From AC-32 sp963754265 (lineage in GTDB: Bacteria; Actinomycetota; Thermoleophilia; Gaiellales; Gaiellaceae), in assembly GCA_963754265.1 (NCBI GenBank), contig CAVWFB010000009.1, forward strand, positions 62,001 through 126,000: a stretch of DNA of 64,000 bases, read 5' to 3'. The notes below the pieces were generated by a model. That model searched no databases. It was not told the origin of the DNA and saw only the letters and a list, made by a program, of their open reading frames with translations. Positions 25,188 to 33,060 of the stretch are shown here, in pieces. Each line of letters begins with the position of its first letter. Within the stretch, counting starts at the first letter, position 1. The position numbers were made by a program, and so were the translations under genes.

Positions 25188-26816
25188 TCAGGGCGCCGGA
25201 AGCTCGAAGAAGAAGGTCGAGCCCTCGCCGGGGCGGGAGTGGACGCCGATCGTCCCGCCCATGCGGCGGATGAGCTCGCGGGAGATGTAGAGCCCGAGGC
25301 CGGTGCCGCCCGGGACTTCTCGCTGGTGCGGGTCGGCCCGGTAGAACTTCTCGAAGACGGATGGTTGCTCCGAGAGCGGGATCCCGATGCCTTCGTCCTC
25401 GACCTGGACGCGAACCCCGATCCCCGAGGGCGCCGTCGAGACCGTGACGCGACCGCCATCCGGCGAGTACTTGACCGCGTTGTCGATCAGGTTGACGAGC
25501 ACCTGCTCGATGCGGTTGCGATCGCCCACCACCGCGCGACCGTTCCTCTCGACCGCGGCGTTCAGCGAGATCGACTCGGGGGCCTGCTCCCTCATCGTCG
25601 CGATCGCATGCCGGACGAGATCGCCGACATCCACGCGCTCGCGATCGATCCTGAGGTCGCCGCGGTCGAGCCGGCTGGCGAGGAGAACCTCCTCGGTGAT
25701 CTGCGTGAGTCGCGTCCCCTGCGCACCGATCATCTCGAGCAGCTGTCGCCGCCGTTCCGGCGAAAGGACGATGTCCTCCCGCAAGAGCGTCTTCGCCGCG
25801 CCGAGCACGGCGGTCATCGGTGTGCGCAGCTCGTGCGAGACGGTGGCGATGAAATCGCTCTTGGCCTCGTCGAGGCGGCGCTCGACCGTGAGGTCGCGGA
25901 AGGCGTAGACCACGCCGGTGTAGCTGCGGACGGCGACGAACGACAGCCAGAGCTCCCGGCCGTCCACGTCGACGGGCAGCGTCATCGGGGTCGGCGCCGC
26001 CGCTCCCTCCGAGATCGGGATCTCGGCCGCGACGGCGTCCCAGCTCTCGAAGATCTCCGAGGCCCGGCGCCCACGGGCCTCCTCGCCGGAACGGCCGCTG
26101 ACGAGCTCGGCCGCGCGGTTCCAGAACCGGACGATGCCTTCGTCGTCGACCAGGAAGACGCCTTCGCCGACGGCCGCGAGGACCCTCGCCGCGTGCTCGC
26201 GCTCGGCGGCCGTCGCCTCGGCCCGGGCGCGCGCTGCGGCCTCCGACTGCGCCTGCTCGTGCAGCCGCGCGTTGCGCACCGCGGCCGCCATCAGCCCGAT
26301 CAGGCCCTCGGCGAGCTCGAGCTGCTCCTGGTCGTAGGCCGAGCGCTCGTGCATGAGCTGGACGACACCGACGACCTCGCCCTCGTGCTTGACGGGAAGC
26401 ATCATCGCCGACTGCACGCCGGGCGGCTCCTCGTCCGGGAGCTTCCGCAGGTGCCCCTCGCGGTCGACGTCGTAGTAGACGCCTGCCGGGTCCTTCACCT
26501 GCTCGGGGACGTCGTTGACGAGCAACGGCTCGCCGCTCACGATCACCCGGCTCTGCATCCCGCCGCCCGCGCGGTTCAGCGGGAGCTCCGGCAGGATCGC
26601 CGGGTCGAGCTTCTCGCCGTCGACCCAGGCGTACTCGCAGCGGATCAGCTCCGTCTCGGGATCGAAGGAGGAGACGACGACGCCGCCGTGCGGGACGGGC
26701 TCGGCCAGGATCTCCCGAAAGCGGTCGTAGACGCGCTCCGGCTCCAGCGTCTCGTTCAGGTGCCGCGCGGCCGCGAGCAGCAGCTCGGCCTTCTCTGCCC
26801 CCGTGTGACGGCTCAC
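25188..26816 (-). CDS. cytosolic GAF-PAS sensor histidine kinase
   Basis: 542 residues without membrane segments. Order: GAF domain (~10-180; VVVSSFDPETELIRCEYAW, MMLPVKHEGEVVGVVQLMHE), a coiled linker, a PAS domain (~205-315; VGEGVFLVDDEGIVRFWNRA), the HisKA helix with phospho-acceptor His328 in SHELRTP, and a HATPase_c domain (NLIDNAVKYSPDGG, DEGIGIP, GTGLGLYIS). It should autophosphorylate in response to an unknown soluble signal. No response regulator gene is adjacent, so it is an orphan kinase here. GTG at 26816; it is divergent from the GNAT gene with only 12 bases between starts. Confidence 0.9.
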   Translation of the reverse strand: MSRHTGAEKAELLLAAARHLNETLEPERVYDRFREILAEPVPHGGVVVSSFDPETELIRCEYAWVDGEKLDPAILPELPLNRAGGGMQSRVIVSGEPLLVNDVPEQVKDPAGVYYDVDREGHLRKLPDEEPPGVQSAMMLPVKHEGEVVGVVQLMHERSAYDQEQLELAEGLIGLMAAAVRNARLHEQAQSEAAARARAEATAAEREHAARVLAAVGEGVFLVDDEGIVRFWNRAAELVSGRSGEEARGRRASEIFESWDAVAAEIPISEGAAAPTPMTLPVDVDGRELWLSFVAVRSYTGVVYAFRDLTVERRLDEAKSDFIATVSHELRTPMTAVLGAAKTLLREDIVLSPERRRQLLEMIGAQGTRLTQITEEVLLASRLDRGDLRIDRERVDVGDLVRHAIATMREQAPESISLNAAVERNGRAVVGDRNRIEQVLVNLIDNAVKYSPDGGRVTVSTAPSGIGVRVQVEDEGIGIPLSEQPSVFEKFYRADPHQREVPGGTGLGLYISRELIRRMGGTIGVHSRPGEGSTFFFELPAP

Positions 26817-26828
26817 GTCTCCATCATC

Positions 26829-27404
26829 ATGCACGCGAAGGTGTTCGAAAAGCTCGCCCAGCGACTCGAGGGACGGATCGTGGTGCTGGAGCCCCTGGGC
26901 CCCGAGCACGTGGACGGCCTGCGCGCCGCCGCCGCGGACGATCGGATCTGGACCTGGATGGTCACTCGCGACGTCGAGCAGTGGATCTCCGATGCGCTCG
27001 GGGAGAAGGCCCGCCAGCCCTTCGCCATCCTCGAAGACGGGGTCGTCGTCGGCTCGTCGAGCTACATGTCGCTCGCGCCCGAGCACCTCCGGCTCGAGAT
27101 CGGCAACACCTGGATGAGCCCGTCCACCTGGAGCACCGGCGCGAACGTCGAGGCGAAGTACCTTCTGCTCCGGCATGCGTTCGAGGTGGTGGGATGCCGC
27201 CGGGTCGAGTTCAAGACCGACGCGCTCAACGAGCGCGCGCGCGGCGCTCTGGCGGCACTGCCCTCCGAGTTCGAGGGCATTCACCGCAAACACATGCTCG
27301 TCCGGGGCGGCGAGCGGCGCGACTCTGCCTGGTATGCCGTGATCGACGACGACTGGCCCGCCGTGAAGCAAGCGCTCGAGGACCGGCTCTCCGGGAGGTC
27401 TTGA
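26829..27404 (+). CDS. GNAT N-acetyltransferase, RimJ/RimL type
   Basis: 191 residues. The fold follows RimJ/RimL-type N-acetyltransferases: VVLEPLGPEHVDGLRAAAAD at the start, GSSSYMSLAPEHLRLEIGNT with the beta-bulge region, a conserved WMSPSTWSTGANVEAKYLLL acetyl-CoA segment, and RRVEFKTDALNERARGAL. Such enzymes acetylate protein N-termini or small amines; the substrate here is unknown. ATG at 26829 has a weak ribosome site, and the short divergent gap to the histidine kinase may hold shared promoters. The 3' end runs into the left arm of an inverted-repeat element. Confidence 0.87.
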   Translation: MHAKVFEKLAQRLEGRIVVLEPLGPEHVDGLRAAAADDRIWTWMVTRDVEQWISDALGEKARQPFAILEDGVVVGSSSYMSLAPEHLRLEIGNTWMSPSTWSTGANVEAKYLLLRHAFEVVGCRRVEFKTDALNERARGALAALPSEFEGIHRKHMLVRGGERRDSAWYAVIDDDWPAVKQALEDRLSGRS

Positions 27405-27556
27405 CGAAACCTAGTCTGTGCCGCCCGAGCACGCTGCTCGCCCCGAAGCTGCGTCCTCAGTCGCACCCGTAGCCTGCGGCTACGAGCACTCCCTGCGTCC
27501 TTGCCTCGGAACGACCATCGCACTCCGGCGACGAGCGAGGTTCCGCCAAGACCTCC
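27394..27556. repeat. inverted-repeat-bounded structured element
   Basis: Arms GGAGGTCTTGACGAAACC (27394-27411) and GGTTCCGCCAAGACCTCC (27539-27556) pair at 16 of 18 positions. Between them are smaller hairpins (GAGCACGCTGCTC; CGTAGCC-TGC-GGCTACG) and a direct repeat of CTGCGTCCT. The left arm includes the GNAT stop codon. No ORF or transposase inside; it could be a MITE-like element, a large terminator or a structured RNA. Confidence 0.55.
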
Positions 27557-27604
27557 TGGGCTAGACTTGCGACGCCCGGTATCCGCTACGGAACTGGAGC
27601 TTCG

Positions 27605-28270
27605 ATGGTCGAAAGCGTGAACGTCATCGGTCGCGGCCGCGCCGGCTCGGCACTCGCCGCCCGGCTCGAGGAGCGCGGCGTCGAGCTGCGCGAGGACGGA
27701 GCCGAGCTCGCGCTGCTCTGCGTGCCGGACGCGGCCATTCCCGACGTGGCCCGGGGTCTGACCCCGGGACATGGCAGTTGGGTCGCTCACGTCAGCGGCG
27801 CGACGCCGCTCTCGGCCCTCGATCCGCACGTGCGGCGCTTCTCGCTCCACCCACTGCAGACGTTCACTCGCGCGCGTGGACCCGAGCAGCTCGACGGCGC
27901 CTGGGCCGCGGTCACGGCCGAGACCGACGAGGCGCTCGAGCTAGGGCTCGAGCTGGCCCGCGTGCTCGGGCTCGAGCCGTTCGAGCTCGCCGACGCCGAC
28001 CGCCCGCTCTACCACGCCGGCGCCGCGGTCGCTTCGAGCTACCTGGTCACCCTGCACGACATCGCGGCGAGCCTCGTAGCGGCTGCCGGCGCACCGCCCG
28101 AGGCGCTCGAGCCGCTCATGCGGCGCACGATCGAGAACGGCTTCGAGCCAACCGGCCCGTTGGTGCGCGGCGACCTCGCCACGATCGAGGCGCACCGCGA
28201 GGCGGTCCGCCGCGTCCGGCCCGAGCTCGAGACGCTCTACGACCTGCTCGCGGAGGCGACGGCGCAATGA
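27605..28270 (+). CDS. Rossmann-like DUF2520 protein, candidate ketopantoate reductase-type enzyme
   Basis: 221 residues. N-terminal nucleotide-binding fold (VESVNVIGRGRAGSALAARL) and a C-terminal all-helical DUF2520 half (LYHAGAAVASSYLVTLHDIA, LEPLMRRTIENGFEPTGPLV). Overlaps panC by ATGA and precedes panB, so the operon is DUF2520-panC-panB. Pantothenate synthesis needs a ketopantoate reductase, and no panE is in the window; this NAD(P)-type protein is a plausible stand-in, by inference from fold and context. A copy of the GGGGTCTGACCCC palindrome lies in frame at 27749-27770, encoding ARGLTPGH. Confidence 0.87.
   Translation: MVESVNVIGRGRAGSALAARLEERGVELREDGAELALLCVPDAAIPDVARGLTPGHGSWVAHVSGATPLSALDPHVRRFSLHPLQTFTRARGPEQLDGAWAAVTAETDEALELGLELARVLGLEPFELADADRPLYHAGAAVASSYLVTLHDIAASLVAAAGAPPEALEPLMRRTIENGFEPTGPLVRGDLATIEAHREAVRRVRPELETLYDLLAEATAQ
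27749..27770. repeat. GGGGTCTGACCCC palindrome, copy 1
   Basis: GCCCGGGGTCTGACCCCGGG inside the DUF2520 gene, near-perfect palindrome with GG and AC flanks. A 20-base match with one mismatch occurs inside polA (51755-51776). Confidence 0.55.
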
Positions 28271-29007
28271 GAGTCGTCCAGACACCCTCCGATCTGCAGC
28301 TCGAGGGCGAGATCGGCTTCGTGCCGACTATGGGCGCGTTTCACGATGGACACCTCTCGCTCTTCCGCGCCGCACGCGAAGAGAACGAGCTCGTCGTCGT
28401 GAGCCTGTTCGTGAACCCGGCCCAGTTCGACGAGGACGAGGATCTTGGCCGGTATCCGCGCAACGCAACGCGCGACTTCGAGCTCGCCGAGGAGGCGGGC
28501 GTGGACGTGCTCTTCGTCCCGGACCGCGACGAGATGTACCCGCCCGGCTTCCAGACGTGGGTGGAGGTCGAGCAGCTCGGCTCCATGCTCGAGGGCCAAC
28601 ACCGTCCGGGCCACTTCCGTGGCGTCGCGACGGTCTGCCTGAAGCTCTTCAACCTCGTCCGCCCGCAGCGTGCGTACTTCGGCCAGAAGGACGCGCAGCA
28701 GGTTGCCGTCGTCAGGCAGATGGTGCGGGACCTTGCGGTGCCGGTCGAGATCCGCGTCCTGCCGACGGTGCGAGACGCGAGCGGCCTTGCGCTGTCGTCG
28801 CGCAACGGCCTCCTCTCGCCCGAAGAGCGGGAGCGGGCCCTGTCCCTGCCGCGAGCTCTCGCGGCGCGCGACCAGAGCCTGCTGGACGGCCTCGAGGTCG
28901 ACTACTTCGAGGAGGCCGACTTCGAGCCCCGTGTTCTCGCCGCCGCCGTTCGCGTCGGCGGCACCCGCCTGATCGACAACGTCGTCCTGGAAGGAGACCC
29001 GTCGTGA
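28267..29007 (+). CDS. panC: pantothenate synthetase
   Basis: 246 residues. Joins pantoate and beta-alanine with ATP via pantoyl-adenylate. Motifs: FVPTMGAFHDGHLSLFRAA (HxGH-like), LFVNPAQFDEDEDLGRYPR, LEGQHRPGHFRGVATVCLKL, YFGQKDAQQVAVVRQMVRDL and SGLALSSRNGLLSPEER. About 30-40 residues shorter than typical PanC because the C-terminal domain is reduced; the catalytic core is complete. ATG at 28267 overlaps the DUF2520 stop (ATGA) and its stop overlaps panB (GTGA). Confidence 0.94.
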   Translation: MRVVQTPSDLQLEGEIGFVPTMGAFHDGHLSLFRAAREENELVVVSLFVNPAQFDEDEDLGRYPRNATRDFELAEEAGVDVLFVPDRDEMYPPGFQTWVEVEQLGSMLEGQHRPGHFRGVATVCLKLFNLVRPQRAYFGQKDAQQVAVVRQMVRDLAVPVEIRVLPTVRDASGLALSSRNGLLSPEERERALSLPRALAARDQSLLDGLEVDYFEEADFEPRVLAAAVRVGGTRLIDNVVLEGDPS

Positions 29008-29879
29008 GCAAGTACGCATCGTGGACGCACGGCAAGCTGCCGCTGCCCGAGCTGCTCGAGCTCAAGCGCCGTGGCCAGAAGATCGCGATGGTGACCGCGT
29101 ATGACTTCCCGAGCGGGCGTATCGCCGACGAAGCAGGTGTCGAGCTCGTCCTCGTCGGCGACTCGGCGGCGATGGTCGTGCTCGGGCACGACTCCACGGT
29201 GCCCGCGACGATGGAGGAGCTGCTCCTGTTGACCCGTGCGGTCACGCGCGGCGCCAAGCGACCGCTCGTGATCGCCGACATGCCCTTCGGCTCGTTCCAG
29301 GTCTCCGACGCCGACGCGGTCGCGAACGCCGTTCGTTTCGTCAAGGAGGCCGGCGCCGACGCCGTGAAGCTCGAAGGCGCGGGGCCGACCCTGTCGCGGG
29401 TGCAAGCCATCGTCGGTGCCGGAGTGCCGGTGATGGGGCACGTCGGCCTGACGCCGCAGTCGGCAACGATGCTCGGCGGGTTCAAGGCGCAGGGCCGCAC
29501 CGCCGAGAAGGCCGAGCGGCTCTATGAAGACGCGCTCGCGCTCGAGGCGGCCGGGTGCTTCGCGATCGTGCTCGAGGCGGTGCCCGCCGCGATCGCCTCG
29601 CGCGTGACCGAGGCGCTGCACGTGCCGACGATCGGGATCGGGGCGGGCGCCGAGTGCGACGGCCAGGTGCTCGTCTGGCACGACCTGCTCGGCCTCTACG
29701 AAGGCAAGGCGCCGCGCTTCGTCAAGCGCTACGCCGACCTCGCCGACCAGGCGAGGCGGGCGCTCGAGGCGTACGTCGCGGACGTGCGCGAGGGCCGCTT
29801 CCCCGAGGAGCAGCACACCTACGCCATCCCCGACGAGGAGCTCGACGCGTTCGAGGCCTGGCTCGGCGCGCGGGTCTAG
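29004..29879 (+). CDS. panB: 3-methyl-2-oxobutanoate hydroxymethyltransferase
   Basis: 291 residues. First committed step of pantothenate synthesis, adding a hydroxymethyl group to ketoisovalerate from methylene-tetrahydrofolate. Motifs: MVTAYDFPSGRIADEAGV, LVGDSAAMVVLGHDSTVPAT, AVKLEGAG, VMGHVGLTPQSATMLGGFKAQG and PTIGIGAGAECDGQVLVWHD, all typical, with Mg-binding Asp residues and the catalytic Glu in VLEAVPA. GTG at 29004 overlaps panC (GTGA). It converges with the Yip1-family gene; the stops overlap. Confidence 0.95.
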   Translation: MSKYASWTHGKLPLPELLELKRRGQKIAMVTAYDFPSGRIADEAGVELVLVGDSAAMVVLGHDSTVPATMEELLLLTRAVTRGAKRPLVIADMPFGSFQVSDADAVANAVRFVKEAGADAVKLEGAGPTLSRVQAIVGAGVPVMGHVGLTPQSATMLGGFKAQGRTAEKAERLYEDALALEAAGCFAIVLEAVPAAIASRVTEALHVPTIGIGAGAECDGQVLVWHDLLGLYEGKAPRFVKRYADLADQARRALEAYVADVREGRFPEEQHTYAIPDEELDAFEAWLGARV

Positions 29880-30445
29880 CGCCGGTAGAGCTCGCGCACG
29901 CCGAAGACGAGCAGGCCGACCGCCCAGGCGACGAAGGCCAGCTCGATCACGTGGAAGGCTGCGTCGCCGGCTCCGTGGTCGCTACCCCCGCTGCGGAAAA
30001 CGTCCTCGCCGTAGACCGCGAGGCGGACCGGCCACACGACGAACAGCGAGAGCGCGATCGGCGCCGAGGCGAAGGCCAGCACGTGCCGGGCCTGCCGGAA
30101 GGTCGTGCCGCCGACGAGACGCGTGGCCCAATGGAGGATCAGGCCGCCCGCAAAGTACACGGCCGCGCCATAGATCCCACCGCCGATGAAGGCGACCACG
30201 GCGACGAGTAGCCCGTCGTAGGCAACGTCGTCCATGAGCCGCCCGTAGTTCGGCGTCCACAGCACGGAAGCGATCCCGGAGAGCAGGATCAGCGCGAGCA
30301 CCGCTTCGCTGCGGAGCCGGGCCGCAACGTCGGAGTCGTCGCGGAGCGCGGCGAAGACCTCGCGCGGGTTTGCGAGCACGGTCACCGCACGACGCAACCA
30401 GAGCCGCTCGTCTGCGTGAGGAGTGACCTCGATTCGAGCGCCCAC
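29876..30445 (-). CDS. Yip1 family membrane protein
   Basis: About 189 residues with five predicted helices after a charged N-terminus (ADERLWLRRAVTVLANPREV). The pattern (EAVLALILLSGIASVLW, VAFIGGGIYGAAVYFAGGLI, GGTTFRQARHVLAFASAPIA, LSLFVVWPVRLAVYG) fits bacterial YIP1-family proteins of unknown role. GTG at 30445 is used; a TTG at 30472 is possible. It is divergent from the tasA-like gene, with about 145 bases between, and converges with panB. Confidence 0.8.
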   Translation of the reverse strand: MGARIEVTPHADERLWLRRAVTVLANPREVFAALRDDSDVAARLRSEAVLALILLSGIASVLWTPNYGRLMDDVAYDGLLVAVVAFIGGGIYGAAVYFAGGLILHWATRLVGGTTFRQARHVLAFASAPIALSLFVVWPVRLAVYGEDVFRSGGSDHGAGDAAFHVIELAFVAWAVGLLVFGVRELYRR

Positions 30446-30591
30446 CGGAGCAGCGTAGCTCCGGCCCTGCAATCCACGACGGGCGTTGCCTTTCTAAAAC
30501 CCCCTTTTTCACTCTAAAGAGGGACTGCGCGCGCGCCGATGAGCAGTCAGTTCCTCAATTCAAGCGGCAAACGAAGACAGGAGATCCGGAG

Positions 30592-31221
30592 ATGAAACGA
30601 ACACCTCGACCGCGCTCGACCTGGTCCCCGACGCGCAAGCTGCTGGCATCGCTTGCCGTGCTGGGCGCGGCCGCGAGCATCGCGGGTCTCGGGACGTTCG
30701 CGACCTTTACCAGCTCGACGTCCGCGAGCCACACGGTCTCGTCCGGCACGGTCACGATCGCGCTGGGCGCGACGGGCGCCTCGACGAACAGGCTCAACAT
30801 CGGGGCGACGGCAATCGCCCCCGGCGACACGCTCCAGCGCAGCGTCGACCTGATCAACCAGGGCTCGCTCGATCTCGCCTCGGTCACGCTGACGACCTCG
30901 GCGACGACCAGCTCGCTGCTCGACACCGACGTCACGAACGGCCTGCAGATGGTGATCGACAAGTGCTCGGTCGCCTGGACGGAAGCCGGCCCGCCCTACA
31001 CGTACACGTGCAGCGGCTCGACCTCGAGCGTCCTCGCCTCGCGCGCGGTGATCGGAAACAGCCTGGCGCTCTCGGGCCTCAGCTCGCTGACCGCCGGCGC
31101 GACCGACCATCTGCGCGTCACGCTCACGCTGCCGAGCGGAGCCGGCAACACGCTTCAGAACCAGACGTCCACCATCAGCTACGCCTTCAACGGCACGCAG
31201 CGCACCGCGACCAACAAGTAG
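30592..31221 (+). CDS. TasA/camelysin-like SipW-dependent exported protein 1
   Basis: 209 residues. N-terminal signal/anchor (TRKLLASLAVLGAAASIAGL) followed by GTFATFTSSTSASHTVSSGT, the pattern seen at SipW cleavage regions of TasA and camelysin. The mature part is a Thr/Ser-rich beta-sandwich with two Cys about 32 residues apart (DKCSVAWTE and YTYTCSGS) that could form a disulphide. TasA-type proteins build extracellular fibres in Bacillus. Strong AGGAG and GGAG lie before ATG 30592. First gene of a five-gene run with a SipW-type peptidase and two further homologues, pointing to an extracellular matrix or fibre locus. Confidence 0.87.
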   Translation: MKRTPRPRSTWSPTRKLLASLAVLGAAASIAGLGTFATFTSSTSASHTVSSGTVTIALGATGASTNRLNIGATAIAPGDTLQRSVDLINQGSLDLASVTLTTSATTSSLLDTDVTNGLQMVIDKCSVAWTEAGPPYTYTCSGSTSSVLASRAVIGNSLALSGLSSLTAGATDHLRVTLTLPSGAGNTLQNQTSTISYAFNGTQRTATNK

Positions 31222-31233
31222 TCGGGGTCACGC

Positions 31234-31848
31234 GTGCGCGCACGAAGCGCAAGCAGGAGACGGAGCGACGCCCAGGCGGCGCTCCGTCTTCCTGCGTTCC
31301 GGACCATCGTCGAGTACCTCATGCGCGCCGGGCTGGCGCTCGCGGTCCTCGTGCTGATCCTGCTCGGGCTCCTGCCCCACACGGGTTGGTACCGGACCGA
31401 GACCGTGCTCTCGGGCAGCATGAGGCCGATGTTCGGGCCCGGCGACCTGGTCGTCGTCACGCCCGAGCCCACCCGGGATGTCCGGGTGGGGCAAGTGATC
31501 AGCCTCCACATCCCCGTCGGCGATCACCACGTGCAGACCCACCGCGTGGTCGCCGTGCTCCGCGGCGGCGACAACCCGATCGTCCGCACGAAGGGAGACG
31601 CGAACAACGCGCGCGACCCGTGGGCCTCGAAGTTGCAAGGCACGACCGCGTGGCGCGTCCGGCTCGTCGTCCCCAAGGCGGGCCTGGCGATCGCCTGGCT
31701 GCGAAGCCCGATCGTCCGGACGATCTCCATCTTCGCCGCGCCGCTGCTCCTGGCCCTGTTCGGGCTGTGGCGGATCTGGCGCGTTCCCCCCGACGGCGAG
31801 AGAAACGAGGACCAGGATGCGCCTCCGCGCGCCACGCAGCTCGGCTGA
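31234..31848 (+). CDS. sipW: SipW/ER-type signal peptidase I
   Basis: 204 residues. One helix near 28-48 (MRAGLALAVLVLILLGLLP), the catalytic Ser62 in VLSGSMRPMFGPGDLV, then His103 in VQTHRVVAVL in place of the Lys of classical signal peptidases, and an Asp in TKGDANNARD. Ser/His/Asp is the S26B (SipW, ER) type. A second helix near the C-terminus (IRTISIF-type, AAPLLLALFGLWRIW) matches SipW-like proteins. It probably matures the neighbouring TasA-like proteins. GTG at 31234; the end overlaps the next gene by 32 bp. Confidence 0.9.
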   Translation: MRARSASRRRSDAQAALRLPAFRTIVEYLMRAGLALAVLVLILLGLLPHTGWYRTETVLSGSMRPMFGPGDLVVVTPEPTRDVRVGQVISLHIPVGDHHVQTHRVVAVLRGGDNPIVRTKGDANNARDPWASKLQGTTAWRVRLVVPKAGLAIAWLRSPIVRTISIFAAPLLLALFGLWRIWRVPPDGERNEDQDAPPRATQLG

Positions 31849-33001
31849 GCCGCCCTCGATCAGGCGTCCTGTGCGCTGGGGTGCGGTCATCGGGTCGGCG
31901 CTGGCCTCGTTCGCCGTGGTCTCGGTCTCCCTCGCGGGCCTGAGCTCCTTTGCGACCGGCGGGCCGCAGACGATCGTCTCCAAACGCATCTTCCCGGGCC
32001 CGCGCTCCGTGCCGGCACAGGACCTTCGCGACGCGAGCAGCGGTACCGAGGTCAACAAGACGGACGAGGAGTCGTACGCCGCCGACGCCCTCATCGTCCC
32101 GACGGGAACGGCCATCGCCTCGGGCACGAACCGCTACCTCGAGTACACGATGAACAGCGGACGTCCGGGAGGCCTTTCCGTCTCGAGCCCGGTGTTCAAC
32201 TTCCGCCTCGCCAGCGCGGGAGGCGCCCAGTCCGGCAACGCCTGCTTCTGGTTCGAGGTTCGCTCCGGCGGCTCCGTGATCGGGACGCACGGAAGCTACG
32301 CCGGTGCGGCCGGCTGCAGCACGGGGACGACGCAGACGACGTTCTCGACCGCGATTCCCGAGGTGACCAGTACCGACCAGGTCAACGGCCTGGTCGTGCG
32401 CGTGTACCCGTGGGAAACCGGTACCAAGACGAAGGTCATCAATGTCGACCTGGCGACCGTCAGCGGCTCGACGCCGTACGCCGCCTTCACCGCCTACGAG
32501 ATCCAGTCCGTCGACGACACGAGCGGCACGCCGGCGACGACCCCGTGGTCGCTCGCGACGGTCGACGCAACCGCCTACACGGCGGCGAGCAACTGGCCGT
32601 CGGCCGCTCCGGTGACGACGAAGTACCTCAAGCCGACCTTCGAGCCCTTCGTCCCGACCGGCTCCGTCGTCACCGGCGCCACGCTGACGAACGTCTGGCG
32701 CGCTTCGGCCGCAGTCACCAACGGCGGCTCCCTCTGCTACTACCTCGAGACCTTCAACGGCGCGACCTCGCTCGGGACGCACGGCAGCAGCGGCTCGCCC
32801 CAGGCCTGCACGAGCAGCGGCACGACCTTCACGACCGACACGGTCTCCCTGCCCGAGGTGAATACCGTCGCGAAGGCCAATGCGCTGGTGATCAAGCTCT
32901 ACTACTGGATCTCGCCGCTGTGCGGCGGCGGCGGCAATCCCGGCTGCGTCAAGTCGGTGACCGACCGCGCGCAGGTCACCTTCTCCTACTACCTCGACTG
33001 A
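31817..33001 (+). CDS. secreted protein with two internal repeats, unknown function
   Basis: 394 residues. Signal anchor ~20-45 (GAVIGSALASFAVVSVSLAG) followed by SSFATGG. The mature protein has two copies of a ~85-residue module: the first around 120-200 (FNFRLASAGGAQSGNACFWF, VIGTHGSYAGAAGC, IPEVTSTDQVNGLVVRVYPW) and the second around 280-360 (LTNVWRASAAVTNGGSLCYY, SLGTHGSSGSPQAC, LPEVNTVAKANALVIKLYYW). Each carries two Cys at matching places. Thr/Ser/Gly-rich beta structure suggests a surface or fibre component. No named family recognised. It starts within the signal peptidase gene, so belongs to that operon. Confidence 0.82.
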   Translation: MRLRAPRSSAEPPSIRRPVRWGAVIGSALASFAVVSVSLAGLSSFATGGPQTIVSKRIFPGPRSVPAQDLRDASSGTEVNKTDEESYAADALIVPTGTAIASGTNRYLEYTMNSGRPGGLSVSSPVFNFRLASAGGAQSGNACFWFEVRSGGSVIGTHGSYAGAAGCSTGTTQTTFSTAIPEVTSTDQVNGLVVRVYPWETGTKTKVINVDLATVSGSTPYAAFTAYEIQSVDDTSGTPATTPWSLATVDATAYTAASNWPSAAPVTTKYLKPTFEPFVPTGSVVTGATLTNVWRASAAVTNGGSLCYYLETFNGATSLGTHGSSGSPQACTSSGTTFTTDTVSLPEVNTVAKANALVIKLYYWISPLCGGGGNPGCVKSVTDRAQVTFSYYLD

Positions 33002-33005
33002 GCAG

Positions 33006-33025
33006 TCTCCCCCGTTAAGGGGAGA
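33006..33025 (+). other. intercistronic hairpin
   Basis: TCTCCCC-CGTTAA-GGGGAGA, a perfect 7-bp stem right after the two-repeat protein stop. There is no U-run, so it may attenuate or protect the upstream message rather than terminate it. Confidence 0.45.
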
Positions 33026-33060
33026 GGCGCGGGCGCGCGACTGCCGACAAGAGACGAGTG

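Noticed and set aside
24039..26815. Very long open frame on the plus strand across the t6A and kinase genes
   Set aside because: It lies antisense to well-supported genes with family motifs and has the low-complexity Arg/Glu/Gly make-up typical of shadow frames in GC-rich DNA. Only its last ~190 codons (from 26829) form a real GNAT gene.
33006..33025. Rho-independent terminator inside the TasA-like locus
   Set aside because: The stem is good but no U-run follows, and a homologous gene with its own ribosome site starts 36 bases later, so it is listed only as a hairpin.
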